Source: Flavobacteriaceae bacterium UBA3611 (GTDB lineage: Bacteria > Bacteroidota > Bacteroidia > Flavobacteriales > Flavobacteriaceae). From it: 64,000 nucleotides of DNA. A model generated the notes under the pieces. It saw nothing but the letters and a program-made list of their open reading frames with translations, did no database searches and was not told the origin of the DNA. The DNA lies in NCBI GenBank assembly GCA_002375495.1, contig DFLU01000012.1, positions 291,155 to 355,154 of the forward strand. The letters run 5' to 3'. Numbering within the stretch: the first letter of the stretch is position 1; every line of letters begins with the position of its first letter. The position numbers were made by a program, and so were the translations under genes. Of the stretch, positions 9,301-17,057 are shown in pieces.

Positions 9301-9629
9301 AAACGTTCTAAGAAGATGAAACGCCTCGCCACAGACAATTTGGCTTCTGGTTTTTGCAGGCACGCCAACAATACGTTCTGAGTGAAAGAAACGCCTCGCT
9401 GCCACCGCTAACGCTATGTGCTGCTTTTTTGGTCACTGAGCTCCCGCCTCGCTTGAAGCGATTCAAGGCGGGTGTCGAAGTGCGCCACCCCGTTGAGATT
9501 GGGGAATAAAAAAAAGGTAAACAAGTGTTCTTGAGAGAGTGAAACGCCTCGCTGCCACCGCTTACGCTATGGGCAGCTTTTTTGGTCACTGAGCTTGTCG
9601 AAGTGCGCCACCCCGTTGAGTTTGGGGCA
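9301..9629. repeat. Second block of the same repeat family, two truncated units
   Basis: The segment contains two further 'gaaacgcctcgctgccaccgct' cores (about 9388 and 9540) and a 'tgcaggcacgccaacaatac' core (9355-9375). It also has both long and short versions of the 'gtcactgagct...cgaagtgcgccaccccgttga' element. The middle of the repeat ('cttcgggatggtattcag') is absent. The frames that can be read here are dictated by the repeat and are not treated as genes. Confidence 0.65.
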
Positions 9630-9717
9630 TAAAAAAAAGGTAAACAAGTGTTCACCTTTTTTGCCCCAAATCTACCATGAACTTAACCTACTTATGCTAT
9701 GGTATGGTTCAAATATA
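9630..9717 (+). repeat. Duplicated hairpin segment, copy 2
   Basis: Nearly identical to 8911-8998: the aaaaaaaaggtaaacaagtgttcaccttttttgcccc hairpin, one arm slightly degraded, then 'aaatctaccatgaacttaac' and 'ctacttatgctatggtatgg'. It lies about 95 nt past the stop of the purF-like gene and may act as a terminator for that minus-strand gene. Confidence 0.7.
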
Positions 9718-9812
9718 GATTATATTTCGTTATGGGTTATAAGTGTTTTCCTACTTTTAGATAAAAGGGTGTTTTATTCGGTGAAAAACCCTTTTACATC
9801 AAATTTTAACAT

Positions 9813-11711
9813 TTAATAGGCGCGTTCTGGGTTGCCTTCGAAGAAATTTATATACGCTTTGTTTACCACACGGTTTCCTCCTGAGGTTGGATAATTTCCC
9901 GTAAAGTACCAGTCACCCAAGTTTTTAGGACAGGCTTTATGTAGGTCTTCTACCGATTGGAAAATCAATTTTACCTTGGCGTTGATGTTTTCTTCGGAAA
10001 TGATCTCTGCAATCTTATCTGAAATCTCCTCGTCGGTAAATGGCGCATAGAGATCCTTTACGTGATTTACAACATCACTATCGTTTAGTTGCAGCTGTTT
10101 TTTGCACTTTTCATAAATTTCTTCAATTACTGAAGCCGTGCCACGCTCTTTATGCAACTCTAAAGCCGCATTAAATGCCACCAAATGTTCAAGTCGTGCC
10201 ATATCGATTCCATAACAATCTGGATATCGTATTTGCGGTGCAGAAGACACCACCACGATTTGCTTAGGTTGCAGTCGGTCCAGCATTTTTAAGATGCTCT
10301 TTTTTAAGGTAGTACCACGTACAATACTATCATCAATGATCACCAAATTGTCGTTGGGCTTTACAACCCCATAGGTTACATCGTACACATGTGCCACCAA
10401 ATCGTCTCGAGAACTGTCGTCTGTAATAAAGGTGCGCAATTTCACATCTTTAATGGCGATTTTTTCGGTACGGATTTTATGCGATTGGATTTCAAGAAGA
10501 CGCGCTTCGGTAAGGTTTTCAGCTTCTTTTAGTATCGCTTCATTTTTTTGTTTGTTCAGCTCATTTTGTGCTGCGTCTAGCATTCCGTAGAAGGAAGTTT
10601 CAGCTGTATTCGGAATAAAAGAAAAAACCGTATTCTCGGTGTCGTAATCGATATTCTCCAAAACCTTCGGCATAATCAATCTCCCTAATTCTTTTCGCTC
10701 TTGGTATATTTCAGCATCGCTTCCACGGGAAAAATAGATACGCTCAAATGAACAGGACTTACGCTCTAAAGGAGCTAAAATTTCCGAAGTACTCATAGAA
10801 CCATCTTTTTTCATGAGCAATGCATGTCCGGGTTCTATTTCCTGTACACGTTCAAACGGTACGTTAAAAACGGTCTGTATAACGGGTCGTTCTGAAGCAA
10901 CCACGATCACTTCATCATCTTGATAATAATACGCGGGGCGAATTCCGGCGGGGTCTCTAAGAACAAAGGCATCACCATGGCCCAACAATCCCGCCATGGC
11001 ATATCCACCGTCCCAATTTTTGGCAGATTTACGCAATATTTTGGCAAGATTTAAATTTTCAGCTATATACGGCGACGCTTCAATCTTGCTCATGCCCTTA
11101 GCTTTGGCTTTTTTGTAGAGTTTGCGCACGGCATCGTCTAAAAAATGGCCAATCTTTTCCATTACCGTAATGGTGTCGGCTTTTTCTTTAGGATGCATTC
11201 CCAATTGGATGAGGTTCTCAAACAGTTCGGTGGTATTGGTCATATTGAAATTACCTGCAATAATAAGGTTTCGGTGCATCCAATTGTTGGTTCGAAGGAA
11301 AGGGTGTACGGTTTCCACGCTATTTCCGCCGAAAGTTCCGTAGCGCACATGACCCAAGAACAACTCACCTATATAAGGGATATGACGTTTTTGTGCTTCC
11401 ACATCATCTTTTAAGCCTGGCATGGCTTTAAATTCTTCGTTGATACGGGCATTTATTTGCCCAAAGATATCCTGTATGGGCTGTGCTTGGTTAGAACGAA
11501 TTCGGCTGATGTATCGGTCGCCAGGTTTTACGTCTAGTTTGATACTGGCAAAACCTGCACCATCTTGCCCACGGTTGTGCTGTTTCTCCATCATGAGATA
11601 CATTTTGTTCACTCCGTAAAAGGCAGTTCCGTACTTTTCTTTGTAGTACGAAAGGGGTTTTAGGAGCCGTACTAGGGCAATTCCACATTCGTGTTTTAGT
11701 GCGTCGCTCAT
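9813..11711 (-). CDS. Amidophosphoribosyltransferase, long Bacteroidota form
   Basis: 632 residues, clearly longer than ordinary PurF (about 470-510). The N-terminal glutamine amidotransferase domain begins MSDALKHECGIAL; Cys9 would become the catalytic nucleophile after removal of an 8-residue propeptide. RGQDGAG (about 49) and GHVRYGTFGGN follow. The phosphoribosyltransferase domain carries the PRPP loop NLVIIDDSIVRGTTLKKS (about 445-462). Extra sequence lies mainly between about residues 350 and 430 (QNELNKQKNEAILKEAENLTE region) and at the C-terminus. The reaction would be PRPP plus glutamine to phosphoribosylamine, the first step of purine synthesis. It stands downstream of the PfkB kinase gene but is separated from it by a terminator. 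It may be a paralogue rather than the sole PurF; the window cannot tell. Confidence 0.88.
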   Translation of the reverse strand: MSDALKHECGIALVRLLKPLSYYKEKYGTAFYGVNKMYLMMEKQHNRGQDGAGFASIKLDVKPGDRYISRIRSNQAQPIQDIFGQINARINEEFKAMPGLKDDVEAQKRHIPYIGELFLGHVRYGTFGGNSVETVHPFLRTNNWMHRNLIIAGNFNMTNTTELFENLIQLGMHPKEKADTITVMEKIGHFLDDAVRKLYKKAKAKGMSKIEASPYIAENLNLAKILRKSAKNWDGGYAMAGLLGHGDAFVLRDPAGIRPAYYYQDDEVIVVASERPVIQTVFNVPFERVQEIEPGHALLMKKDGSMSTSEILAPLERKSCSFERIYFSRGSDAEIYQERKELGRLIMPKVLENIDYDTENTVFSFIPNTAETSFYGMLDAAQNELNKQKNEAILKEAENLTEARLLEIQSHKIRTEKIAIKDVKLRTFITDDSSRDDLVAHVYDVTYGVVKPNDNLVIIDDSIVRGTTLKKSILKMLDRLQPKQIVVVSSAPQIRYPDCYGIDMARLEHLVAFNAALELHKERGTASVIEEIYEKCKKQLQLNDSDVVNHVKDLYAPFTDEEISDKIAEIISEENINAKVKLIFQSVEDLHKACPKNLGDWYFTGNYPTSGGNRVVNKAYINFFEGNPERAY

Positions 11712-11723
11712 TACTGTGTTCAG

Positions 11724-11752
11724 TCAAAAACGCCCCGAATTTTCAGGGCGTG
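11724..11752 (-). terminator. Terminator after the PfkB kinase gene
   Basis: Read on the minus strand, cgccctgaaaattcggggcg forms a hairpin followed by TTTTT. It lies between the kinase stop (11756) and the purF-like start (11711), so the two genes are probably separate transcription units. Confidence 0.75.
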
Positions 11753-11755
11753 TGG

Positions 11756-12679
11756 TTATGATATTTGTATGTCGTATTGTGTTAAGCTCTTAAACTGATG
11801 CAAGCGCTTGTTCACTTCTTCTCTGTCTAAATTTTGCATGCGCTCTGTACCAAACTTTTCTACGCAGAACGATGCTAGGCACGAACCATGAATGACGGCC
11901 CGTTTCATATTTTCGAAACTGTAATCGCCCGTTTTGGCCAAATACCCTGTAAATCCGCCCGCAAACGTATCTCCTGCTCCTGTTGGGTCAAAAACTTCTG
12001 CCAATGGAAGCGCGGGTGCAAAAAACATTTTGTCTTTGTAAAAAATAAGGGCTCCGTGCTCTCCTTTTTTAATCACAACGTATGTAGGCCCCATCGTAAA
12101 GATTTTTTTCGCAGCATTTACTAAGGAGTACTCGCCAGAGAGTTGTCTCGCTTCTTCATCATTAATAGTAATTACATCTACTTTGGCAATCACTTTTTTT
12201 AGATCGTCTAGCGCGATATCCATCCAGAAATTCATGGTATCGAGCACAACAAGTTTCGGGGAGGCCATTTGTTCGATCACGCTCATTTGCACCATGGGGT
12301 GCAAGTTTCCTAGCATGACCACTTCAGCATTTTTATACCCCTCTGGTACTACGGGAGAGAAGGTTTCTAAAACATTCAGCTCTGTAGCCAGCGTATCGCG
12401 ACTGTTCATGTCGTTGTGATAGCGACCGCTCCAAAAGAACGTTTTGCCGTTTTCAACAATTTCTAGTCCCTCAACATTCAATCCTTTGTTTTGCAGCAAC
12501 GTAATGTCTTCCTTTGGAAAATCACCGCCAACCACCGAAACAATAGCTCCGTCTGTGTTAAAGGTAGATGCTGCCAAACCAATATAGGTAGCAGCACCGC
12601 CGAGGATTTTATCGGTTTTTCCGAAAGGAGTTTCAATGGCGTCGAAGGCAACAGTCCCGACGATTACAAGTTTGCTCAT
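11756..12679 (-). CDS. PfkB family carbohydrate/nucleoside kinase
   Basis: 307 residues from the chosen ATG, which reads MSKLVIVGTVAFDAIETPFG as family members do. A longer frame from 12739 is possible but would start inside an exact -7 promoter element (12737-12744). Ribokinase-fold signatures are GGAATYIGLAAS in the N-terminal lid region and DPTGAGDTFAGGF (about residue 240), which holds the catalytic Asp and anion hole. The substrate (sugar, nucleoside or ribose derivative) cannot be read from sequence. Its position next to the long PurF form suggests a link to purine or ribose metabolism, which is inference only. Confidence 0.9.
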   Translation of the reverse strand: MSKLVIVGTVAFDAIETPFGKTDKILGGAATYIGLAASTFNTDGAIVSVVGGDFPKEDITLLQNKGLNVEGLEIVENGKTFFWSGRYHNDMNSRDTLATELNVLETFSPVVPEGYKNAEVVMLGNLHPMVQMSVIEQMASPKLVVLDTMNFWMDIALDDLKKVIAKVDVITINDEEARQLSGEYSLVNAAKKIFTMGPTYVVIKKGEHGALIFYKDKMFFAPALPLAEVFDPTGAGDTFAGGFTGYLAKTGDYSFENMKRAVIHGSCLASFCVEKFGTERMQNLDREEVNKRLHQFKSLTQYDIQIS

Positions 12680-12736
12680 AAAAGTGTTTAAAATGAAGTA
12701 GTCCGTCGCTTTTACAAGCCATGGATTACGAAGGCG

Positions 12737-12744
12737 CAAAGATA
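12737..12744 (-). promoter_or_regulatory. -7 promoter element of the PfkB kinase gene
   Basis: TATCTTTG on the minus strand matches TAnnTTTG exactly. Its expected transcription start near 12730 supports translation from 12679 rather than 12739. No clear TTTG was found at the -33 position. Confidence 0.45.
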
Positions 12745-12803
12745 CAATTTTCCTTAGAAAAAAGAGAAGATTAATCTTGGGACACTAAAAAGAAACAAGC
12801 AGC

Positions 12804-13442
12804 TTACTTCCTACCGAAATCGGCTGGGATTTCACCCCACGCCTTGGTCTCCCATTTTACTACTTTTGTTTGGTAAGTGTTGGTTTTTAACCAATGTTCG
12901 GCACGGGTAATGAGCTCGAATAACTTGGCATTCTTTGCCGATTTTTTCAGTTTGGTATTGCATTTTTTCTTTTTTACCCAACCCATGGCAATACGCGAAT
13001 CACTATAGATAATGCGGTCGCTTTTCTGTTGTTGTAAATAGGCAATACCATGAACAAGCGCTAAAAACTCTCCTACATTATTGGTTCCCTGCTGAAAGGG
13101 TCCCTGATGAAAAAGCTGTTTGTGCGTTTGGGTATCTACCCCTCGATATTCCATCTTGCCTGGGTTTCCACTTGAAGCCGCATCTACAGCAATGCTATAT
13201 AGGTTGGGCTCACCTATTTTAGCCAACTGTTCTTTGGTAAGAGTTTTTTTCTTGGTGTTCTTCCCCTTATAATCTGCGTATTCTTTATTGTATGCCGTTT
13301 TGGCTTCGGCAAAGGTGTTAAACGATTTGTACTGGGCGCCGCTCACTCCTTTAATAGACAATTGGCACTCTTTCCAGCTACCAAAAATACCGGCCGGATT
13401 GCCGTACCATACTACGTAAAATTTTTCTTTCTTTTTTGCCAT
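12804..13442 (-). CDS. rnhA: Ribonuclease H with N-terminal viroplasmin (hybrid-binding) domain
   Basis: 212 residues. The N-terminal viroplasmin/caulimovirus-type domain (about 1-50: FYVVWYGNPAGIFGSWKECQ, then YKSFNTFAEAKTAY) binds RNA-DNA hybrids. It is followed by an RNase H fold (about 75-210) with SIAVDAASSGNPGKMEYRGV (first catalytic Asp), GTNNVGEFLALVHGIAYL (catalytic Glu) and IIYSDSRIAMGWV (catalytic Asp). It degrades the RNA strand of hybrids in the cytoplasm. It lies 28 nt downstream of purN on the same strand and may be cotranscribed. Confidence 0.93.
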   Translation of the reverse strand: MAKKKEKFYVVWYGNPAGIFGSWKECQLSIKGVSGAQYKSFNTFAEAKTAYNKEYADYKGKNTKKKTLTKEQLAKIGEPNLYSIAVDAASSGNPGKMEYRGVDTQTHKQLFHQGPFQQGTNNVGEFLALVHGIAYLQQQKSDRIIYSDSRIAMGWVKKKKCNTKLKKSAKNAKLFELITRAEHWLKTNTYQTKVVKWETKAWGEIPADFGRK

Positions 13443-13470
13443 TAAAACACTTTCAGTATAATTCTACCCA

Positions 13471-14052
13471 CTACTCACTCAGAATATCTTCAATCACCCG
13501 CGGTAGCCATTCGTATTCCAAAATGTGTACTTTTTCGGCAACATGAAGTGGGGTATCATTGGGCAGCACTTCAATTTTTTTCTGAAGGATAATCGCCCCT
13601 TCATCGTAATTTTCGTTCACATAATGTATGGTAATCCCTGTTTCTTTTTCACCATTTGCAATCACTGCTTCGTGAACATAACGGCCATACATTCCTTTTC
13701 CGCCGTATTTCGGAAGCAATGCAGGATGAATATTGATCACCTTATTTGGAAACTCCTGTAAAATGATTTCAGGAAATTTCAACAGAAAACCTGCAAGAAC
13801 AATTACGTCTGGAGCTATTTTTTTTAAAAGATGGAGCACACCTTCTTCGGAAACGAGCTCTTGTTTGCTAAAGCTGGAAGCCTTAATATTATAAGACTTT
13901 GCACGTTCTAACACTTTGGCATCCTTCTTGTTACTGAGCACATGAACAACCTCGGCAACTTTAGATTGCTGAAAGTATTGAATTACATTTCGGGCATTGG
14001 TACCGCTGCCTGAAGCAAAAATAACAATCCTCTTCTCTTTCTCTGGTGACAT
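13471..14052 (-). CDS. purN: Phosphoribosylglycinamide formyltransferase
   Basis: 193 residues from the chosen start (MSPEKEKRIVIFASGSGTNARN). A frame extends upstream to 14097 but would overlap the -7 promoter element at 14085-14092. The enzyme transfers a formyl group from 10-formyltetrahydrofolate to GAR, the third purine step. Signatures are the glycine loop SGSGTNARNVIQYF, VLAGFLLKFPEIIL, and NIHPALLPKYGGKGMYG with the catalytic Asn-His pair, then GITIHYVNENYDEGAIILQ with the catalytic Asp. The acpP operon is divergent from it. Confidence 0.93.
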   Translation of the reverse strand: MSPEKEKRIVIFASGSGTNARNVIQYFQQSKVAEVVHVLSNKKDAKVLERAKSYNIKASSFSKQELVSEEGVLHLLKKIAPDVIVLAGFLLKFPEIILQEFPNKVINIHPALLPKYGGKGMYGRYVHEAVIANGEKETGITIHYVNENYDEGAIILQKKIEVLPNDTPLHVAEKVHILEYEWLPRVIEDILSE

Positions 14053-14084
14053 GGTTTTCACTGAAGTATTCAAATAAATAATAA

Positions 14085-14092
14085 CAAAAGTA
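14085..14092 (-). promoter_or_regulatory. -7 promoter element of purN
   Basis: TACTTTTG on the minus strand is an exact TAnnTTTG match 33 nt upstream of the ATG at 14052. It decides against the longer reading from 14097. I found no clear TTTG at -33. Confidence 0.5.
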
Positions 14093-14177
14093 GGCAATCA
14101 GGTTTTACTTCTCCTAAAAATTGTTAAATTGGGATTCACATTTTGTGACATAAATAGCGATTTCAATTAAAATATTT

Positions 14178-14185
14178 TATTTTTG
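14178..14185 (+). promoter_or_regulatory. -7 promoter element of the acpP operon
   Basis: TATTTTTG matches TAnnTTTG and lies 30 nt before the acpP ATG. The -33 element is not obvious. Confidence 0.5.
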
Positions 14186-14215
14186 CCACTTAATTAAATT
14201 TTAAAACAAAACATT

Positions 14216-14449
14216 ATGTCAGACATTGCATCAAGAGTAAAAGCAATCATCGTAGACAAATTAGGCGTTGACGAAAACGAAGTTGTAAACGAAGCTAGCT
14301 TCACTAACGACCTAGGGGCAGATAGCCTTGACACGGTTGAATTGATCATGGAATTCGAAAAAGAATTCGACATCCAGATACCAGACGACCAAGCAGAGAA
14401 CATCGCTACGGTTGGACAAGCGGTTTCATACATAGAGGAAGCTAAATAA
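14216..14449 (+). CDS. acpP: Acyl carrier protein
   Basis: 77 residues, acidic and helical. It carries the growing acyl chain on a phosphopantetheine arm attached to the Ser of the invariant DSL motif, here GADSLDTVELIMEFEKEF (about 36-53). First gene of the fatty-acid cluster; fabF follows after 9 nt. Confidence 0.97.
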   Translation: MSDIASRVKAIIVDKLGVDENEVVNEASFTNDLGADSLDTVELIMEFEKEFDIQIPDDQAENIATVGQAVSYIEEAK

Positions 14450-14458
14450 ACACTCCTT

Positions 14459-15712
14459 ATGGAACTGAAGCGAGTAGTAGTCACTGGTTTAGGAGCCCTT
14501 ACACCCATTGGAAACACCATCTCAGAATATTGGGAAGGTCTTAAAAATGGCAAAAGCGGATGCGCTCCTATTACCTATTTTGATGCTGAAAAGTTCAAGA
14601 CAAAATTCGCTTGTGAACTCAAAAATTACGACCCTCAAGAACATTTTGATAGGAAAGAAGCCCGTAAATTGGACAGATTTGCCCAATATGCGCTGGTTTC
14701 TTCAGACCAAGCCATTGCAGACGCAGGAATTAACTTAGACGAAGTTGATAAATTTCGTGTTGGTGTGATCTGGGGAGCTGGTATTGGCGGGTTGGAAACC
14801 TTTCAGAATGAAGTCATAAATTTTGCAGAAGGGGATGGAACACCACGTTTCAACCCCTTCTTTATTCCTAAAATGATAGCCGATATTGCCCCAGGTAATA
14901 TTTCTATCAAACATGGTTTTATGGGGCCTAACTATACTACGGTCTCTGCATGTGCTTCTTCAGCAAACGCAATGATCGATGCCCTTAACTACATTCGTTT
15001 AGGACATTGTGATGTAATTGTTACGGGCGGTAGTGAAGCTGCGGTTACCTTGGCAGGTATGGGTGGTTTTAATGCCATGCATGCACTTTCTACTAGAAAT
15101 GAAAGCCCCGAAACAGCCTCTAGACCTTTTGATGCAACCCGTGACGGATTTGTATTGGGAGAAGGAGCAGGAGCCTTAATCTTAGAAGAATACGAGCACG
15201 CTAAAAAACGCGGCGCTAAAATATACGCCGAAGTTGTTGGTGGAGGGATGTCTAGTGATGCGTATCACATGACGGCACCACACCCGGACGGAATTGGCGT
15301 AGAACGTGTGATGCTAAACTGCTTGCGCGATGCGGGAATGAGCCCGAACCAAGTAGATCACATTAACACACACGGAACATCGACCCCATTGGGAGATGTA
15401 GCCGAACTAAAAGCGATTACCAAAGTATTTGGTGAACACGCAAAAAACATTCATATAAATTCTACCAAATCGATGACAGGCCACCTTTTGGGTGCTGCTG
15501 GAGCTATTGAAGCTATTGCATCTATCTTGGCAATGGAACATAGTATGGTGCCTCCTACGATTAACCATACAACGGTAGACGAAAATATCGATCCGTCGCT
15601 TAATCTTACATTGAACAAAGCCGAACCTCGCGAAATTAAAGTTGCCATGAGTAACACCTTTGGTTTTGGCGGGCATAATGCCTGTGTTCTGTTCAAAAAA
15701 CTTGACGCTTAA
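14459..15712 (+). CDS. fabF: Beta-ketoacyl-ACP synthase II
   Basis: 417 residues. It elongates fatty acids by decarboxylative condensation of malonyl-ACP with acyl-ACP. The start MELKRVVVTGLGALTPIGNT is canonical. The catalytic Cys lies in VSACASSANAMIDAL (about 163-170), the first His in HINTHGTSTPLGD (about 303) and the second in STKSMTGHLLGAAGAIEAI (about 340). The C-terminus NTFGFGGHNACVLF is typical. It is placed between acpP and rnc with 9-nt gaps on both sides, so the three genes are almost certainly cotranscribed. Confidence 0.97.
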   Translation: MELKRVVVTGLGALTPIGNTISEYWEGLKNGKSGCAPITYFDAEKFKTKFACELKNYDPQEHFDRKEARKLDRFAQYALVSSDQAIADAGINLDEVDKFRVGVIWGAGIGGLETFQNEVINFAEGDGTPRFNPFFIPKMIADIAPGNISIKHGFMGPNYTTVSACASSANAMIDALNYIRLGHCDVIVTGGSEAAVTLAGMGGFNAMHALSTRNESPETASRPFDATRDGFVLGEGAGALILEEYEHAKKRGAKIYAEVVGGGMSSDAYHMTAPHPDGIGVERVMLNCLRDAGMSPNQVDHINTHGTSTPLGDVAELKAITKVFGEHAKNIHINSTKSMTGHLLGAAGAIEAIASILAMEHSMVPPTINHTTVDENIDPSLNLTLNKAEPREIKVAMSNTFGFGGHNACVLFKKLDA

Positions 15713-15721
15713 TTATCTTGA

Positions 15722-16465
15722 ATGGCGCTAGTACCAAAAATATTTAGTTCCCGTTCTGGCCAAGAAGGGGATTTTTTTTTGGCAGTAAAGAAAATTTTGG
15801 GATTTAAACCAAAAGACATCACCATTTACGAAGAAGCCTTTACCCACCGCTCTTTAAATGAAAAAAATAGAGAAGGCCAACCCCAAAACTATGAACGCTT
15901 AGAGTTTTTGGGCGATGCCATGTTAGGATCGGTAATTGCCTCACACCTTTTTTTAGAAGTACCTGGCGGCGATGAAGGATATCTTACCAAAATGCGCTCT
16001 AAAGTTGTGAGTCGCGAACACCTTAATGAATTAGGACGCGATCTGAACTTAATAAAATTGTTGAAGACCAACATCCCTACCAAACAGTTCGGTGGAAATA
16101 TACACGGAAATATCTTTGAAGCATTGGTTGGCGCAATTTACTTAGATCGTGGTTTTAAGTATTGCGAAAAATTTATCCATAAACGGGTGATAAAGCCCTA
16201 TGTAGACATAGAGCGACTTGAAGGAAAGGTAATCAGTTATAAAAGTCTGTTTATTGAATGGTGCCAAAAACATAAAAAGTCATTTAAATATGTAGTCTAC
16301 GACGACACTGGAAATGACGAACTCAAACACTTTGCCGTTCGGTTACAATTAGATAATAATACCGTTGCCAAAGCGCGTGCTACTTCCAAAAAAAAGGCAG
16401 AAGAAAGAGCTTCAAAACGAGCTTATTACAAACTCCAGTCTGCCATAGAGAAAGATTTAAACTAA
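15722..16465 (+). CDS. rnc: Ribonuclease III
   Basis: 247 residues. It cleaves double-stranded RNA in rRNA precursors and in structured mRNA. The RNase III domain contains the signature NYERLEFLGDAMLGSVIA (about 59-75) with the metal-binding Glu and Asp, and a second acidic cluster GNIFEALVGAIYLDRG (about 127-142). A double-stranded-RNA-binding domain occupies about 172-245 (ending TSKKKAEERASKRAYYKL). Third gene of the acpP cluster, a position conserved in this phylum. Confidence 0.96.
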   Translation: MALVPKIFSSRSGQEGDFFLAVKKILGFKPKDITIYEEAFTHRSLNEKNREGQPQNYERLEFLGDAMLGSVIASHLFLEVPGGDEGYLTKMRSKVVSREHLNELGRDLNLIKLLKTNIPTKQFGGNIHGNIFEALVGAIYLDRGFKYCEKFIHKRVIKPYVDIERLEGKVISYKSLFIEWCQKHKKSFKYVVYDDTGNDELKHFAVRLQLDNNTVAKARATSKKKAEERASKRAYYKLQSAIEKDLN

Positions 16466-16565
16466 TCTTTACACTCTTTTACAAAAGGTTCGTATTTTTA
16501 AGCAATACCTTTCAGCACTAAAAGCAGTGCATAAAAAGGATTTTTACATAGAGTATTTCTAGGGT

Positions 16566-17057
16566 ATGGCGCACTATAAATTGGTTTTGGAAGATGATGT
16601 AAAAGACGATTTTTCGCTTGTAGCCATTCATTGTAGTGAAGAAGATTATAAAATGGCGTTCCTATTGAACCAGAAAATAGGCTTGCGATTACATCGTAGG
16701 AGAACAGATCTAGAATTCGTGAAAGAAGGACTGGACGTAAACTTTGCGCTCTTCGATTTTGAAGACCAAGATCAGTACACCACCTACTATCTGGTGGCAA
16801 ATAAGTGTAAAACCTCTAGTACGAATACCATAGCGAGTGGCGGATTGTTTGATGATGAGGCTTCTAAGGAAGTAATTACAAAATTTCTGATACCAGAATT
16901 CAAGAAAGTTGACTTTTTTCTGAAAATTGCTTCGGAATACGAAACGCCCCCCATCCGAAAATTACTGATGCAACTCAATGAAATTGACCAAGTAATTTCG
17001 GCCTATACACTAGAACAGCAGCAAATAAAATCGAAAGACAATTTAATTTTTGACTAA
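16566..17057 (+). CDS. IPExxxVDY family protein
   Basis: 163 residues, no known biochemical function. The name-giving motif is visible as LIPEFKKVDFFLKI (about 116-129; the Tyr is replaced by Phe). The protein is soluble, has no signal peptide and ends in a charged tail. In Bacteroidota this family typically sits between rnc and pyk, as here. Its stop codon TAA overlaps the pyk ATG by one base, so translation is probably coupled. Confidence 0.9.
   Translation: MAHYKLVLEDDVKDDFSLVAIHCSEEDYKMAFLLNQKIGLRLHRRRTDLEFVKEGLDVNFALFDFEDQDQYTTYYLVANKCKTSSTNTIASGGLFDDEASKEVITKFLIPEFKKVDFFLKIASEYETPPIRKLLMQLNEIDQVISAYTLEQQQIKSKDNLIFD

Noticed and set aside
8122..9655. Open frames of 60-115 codons on both strands in the repeat region (e.g. 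9308-9655 minus, 8122-8346 plus)
   Set aside because: They follow the direct repeats, contain duplicated segments dictated by the DNA repeat, and lack protein-like composition or starts shared between units.
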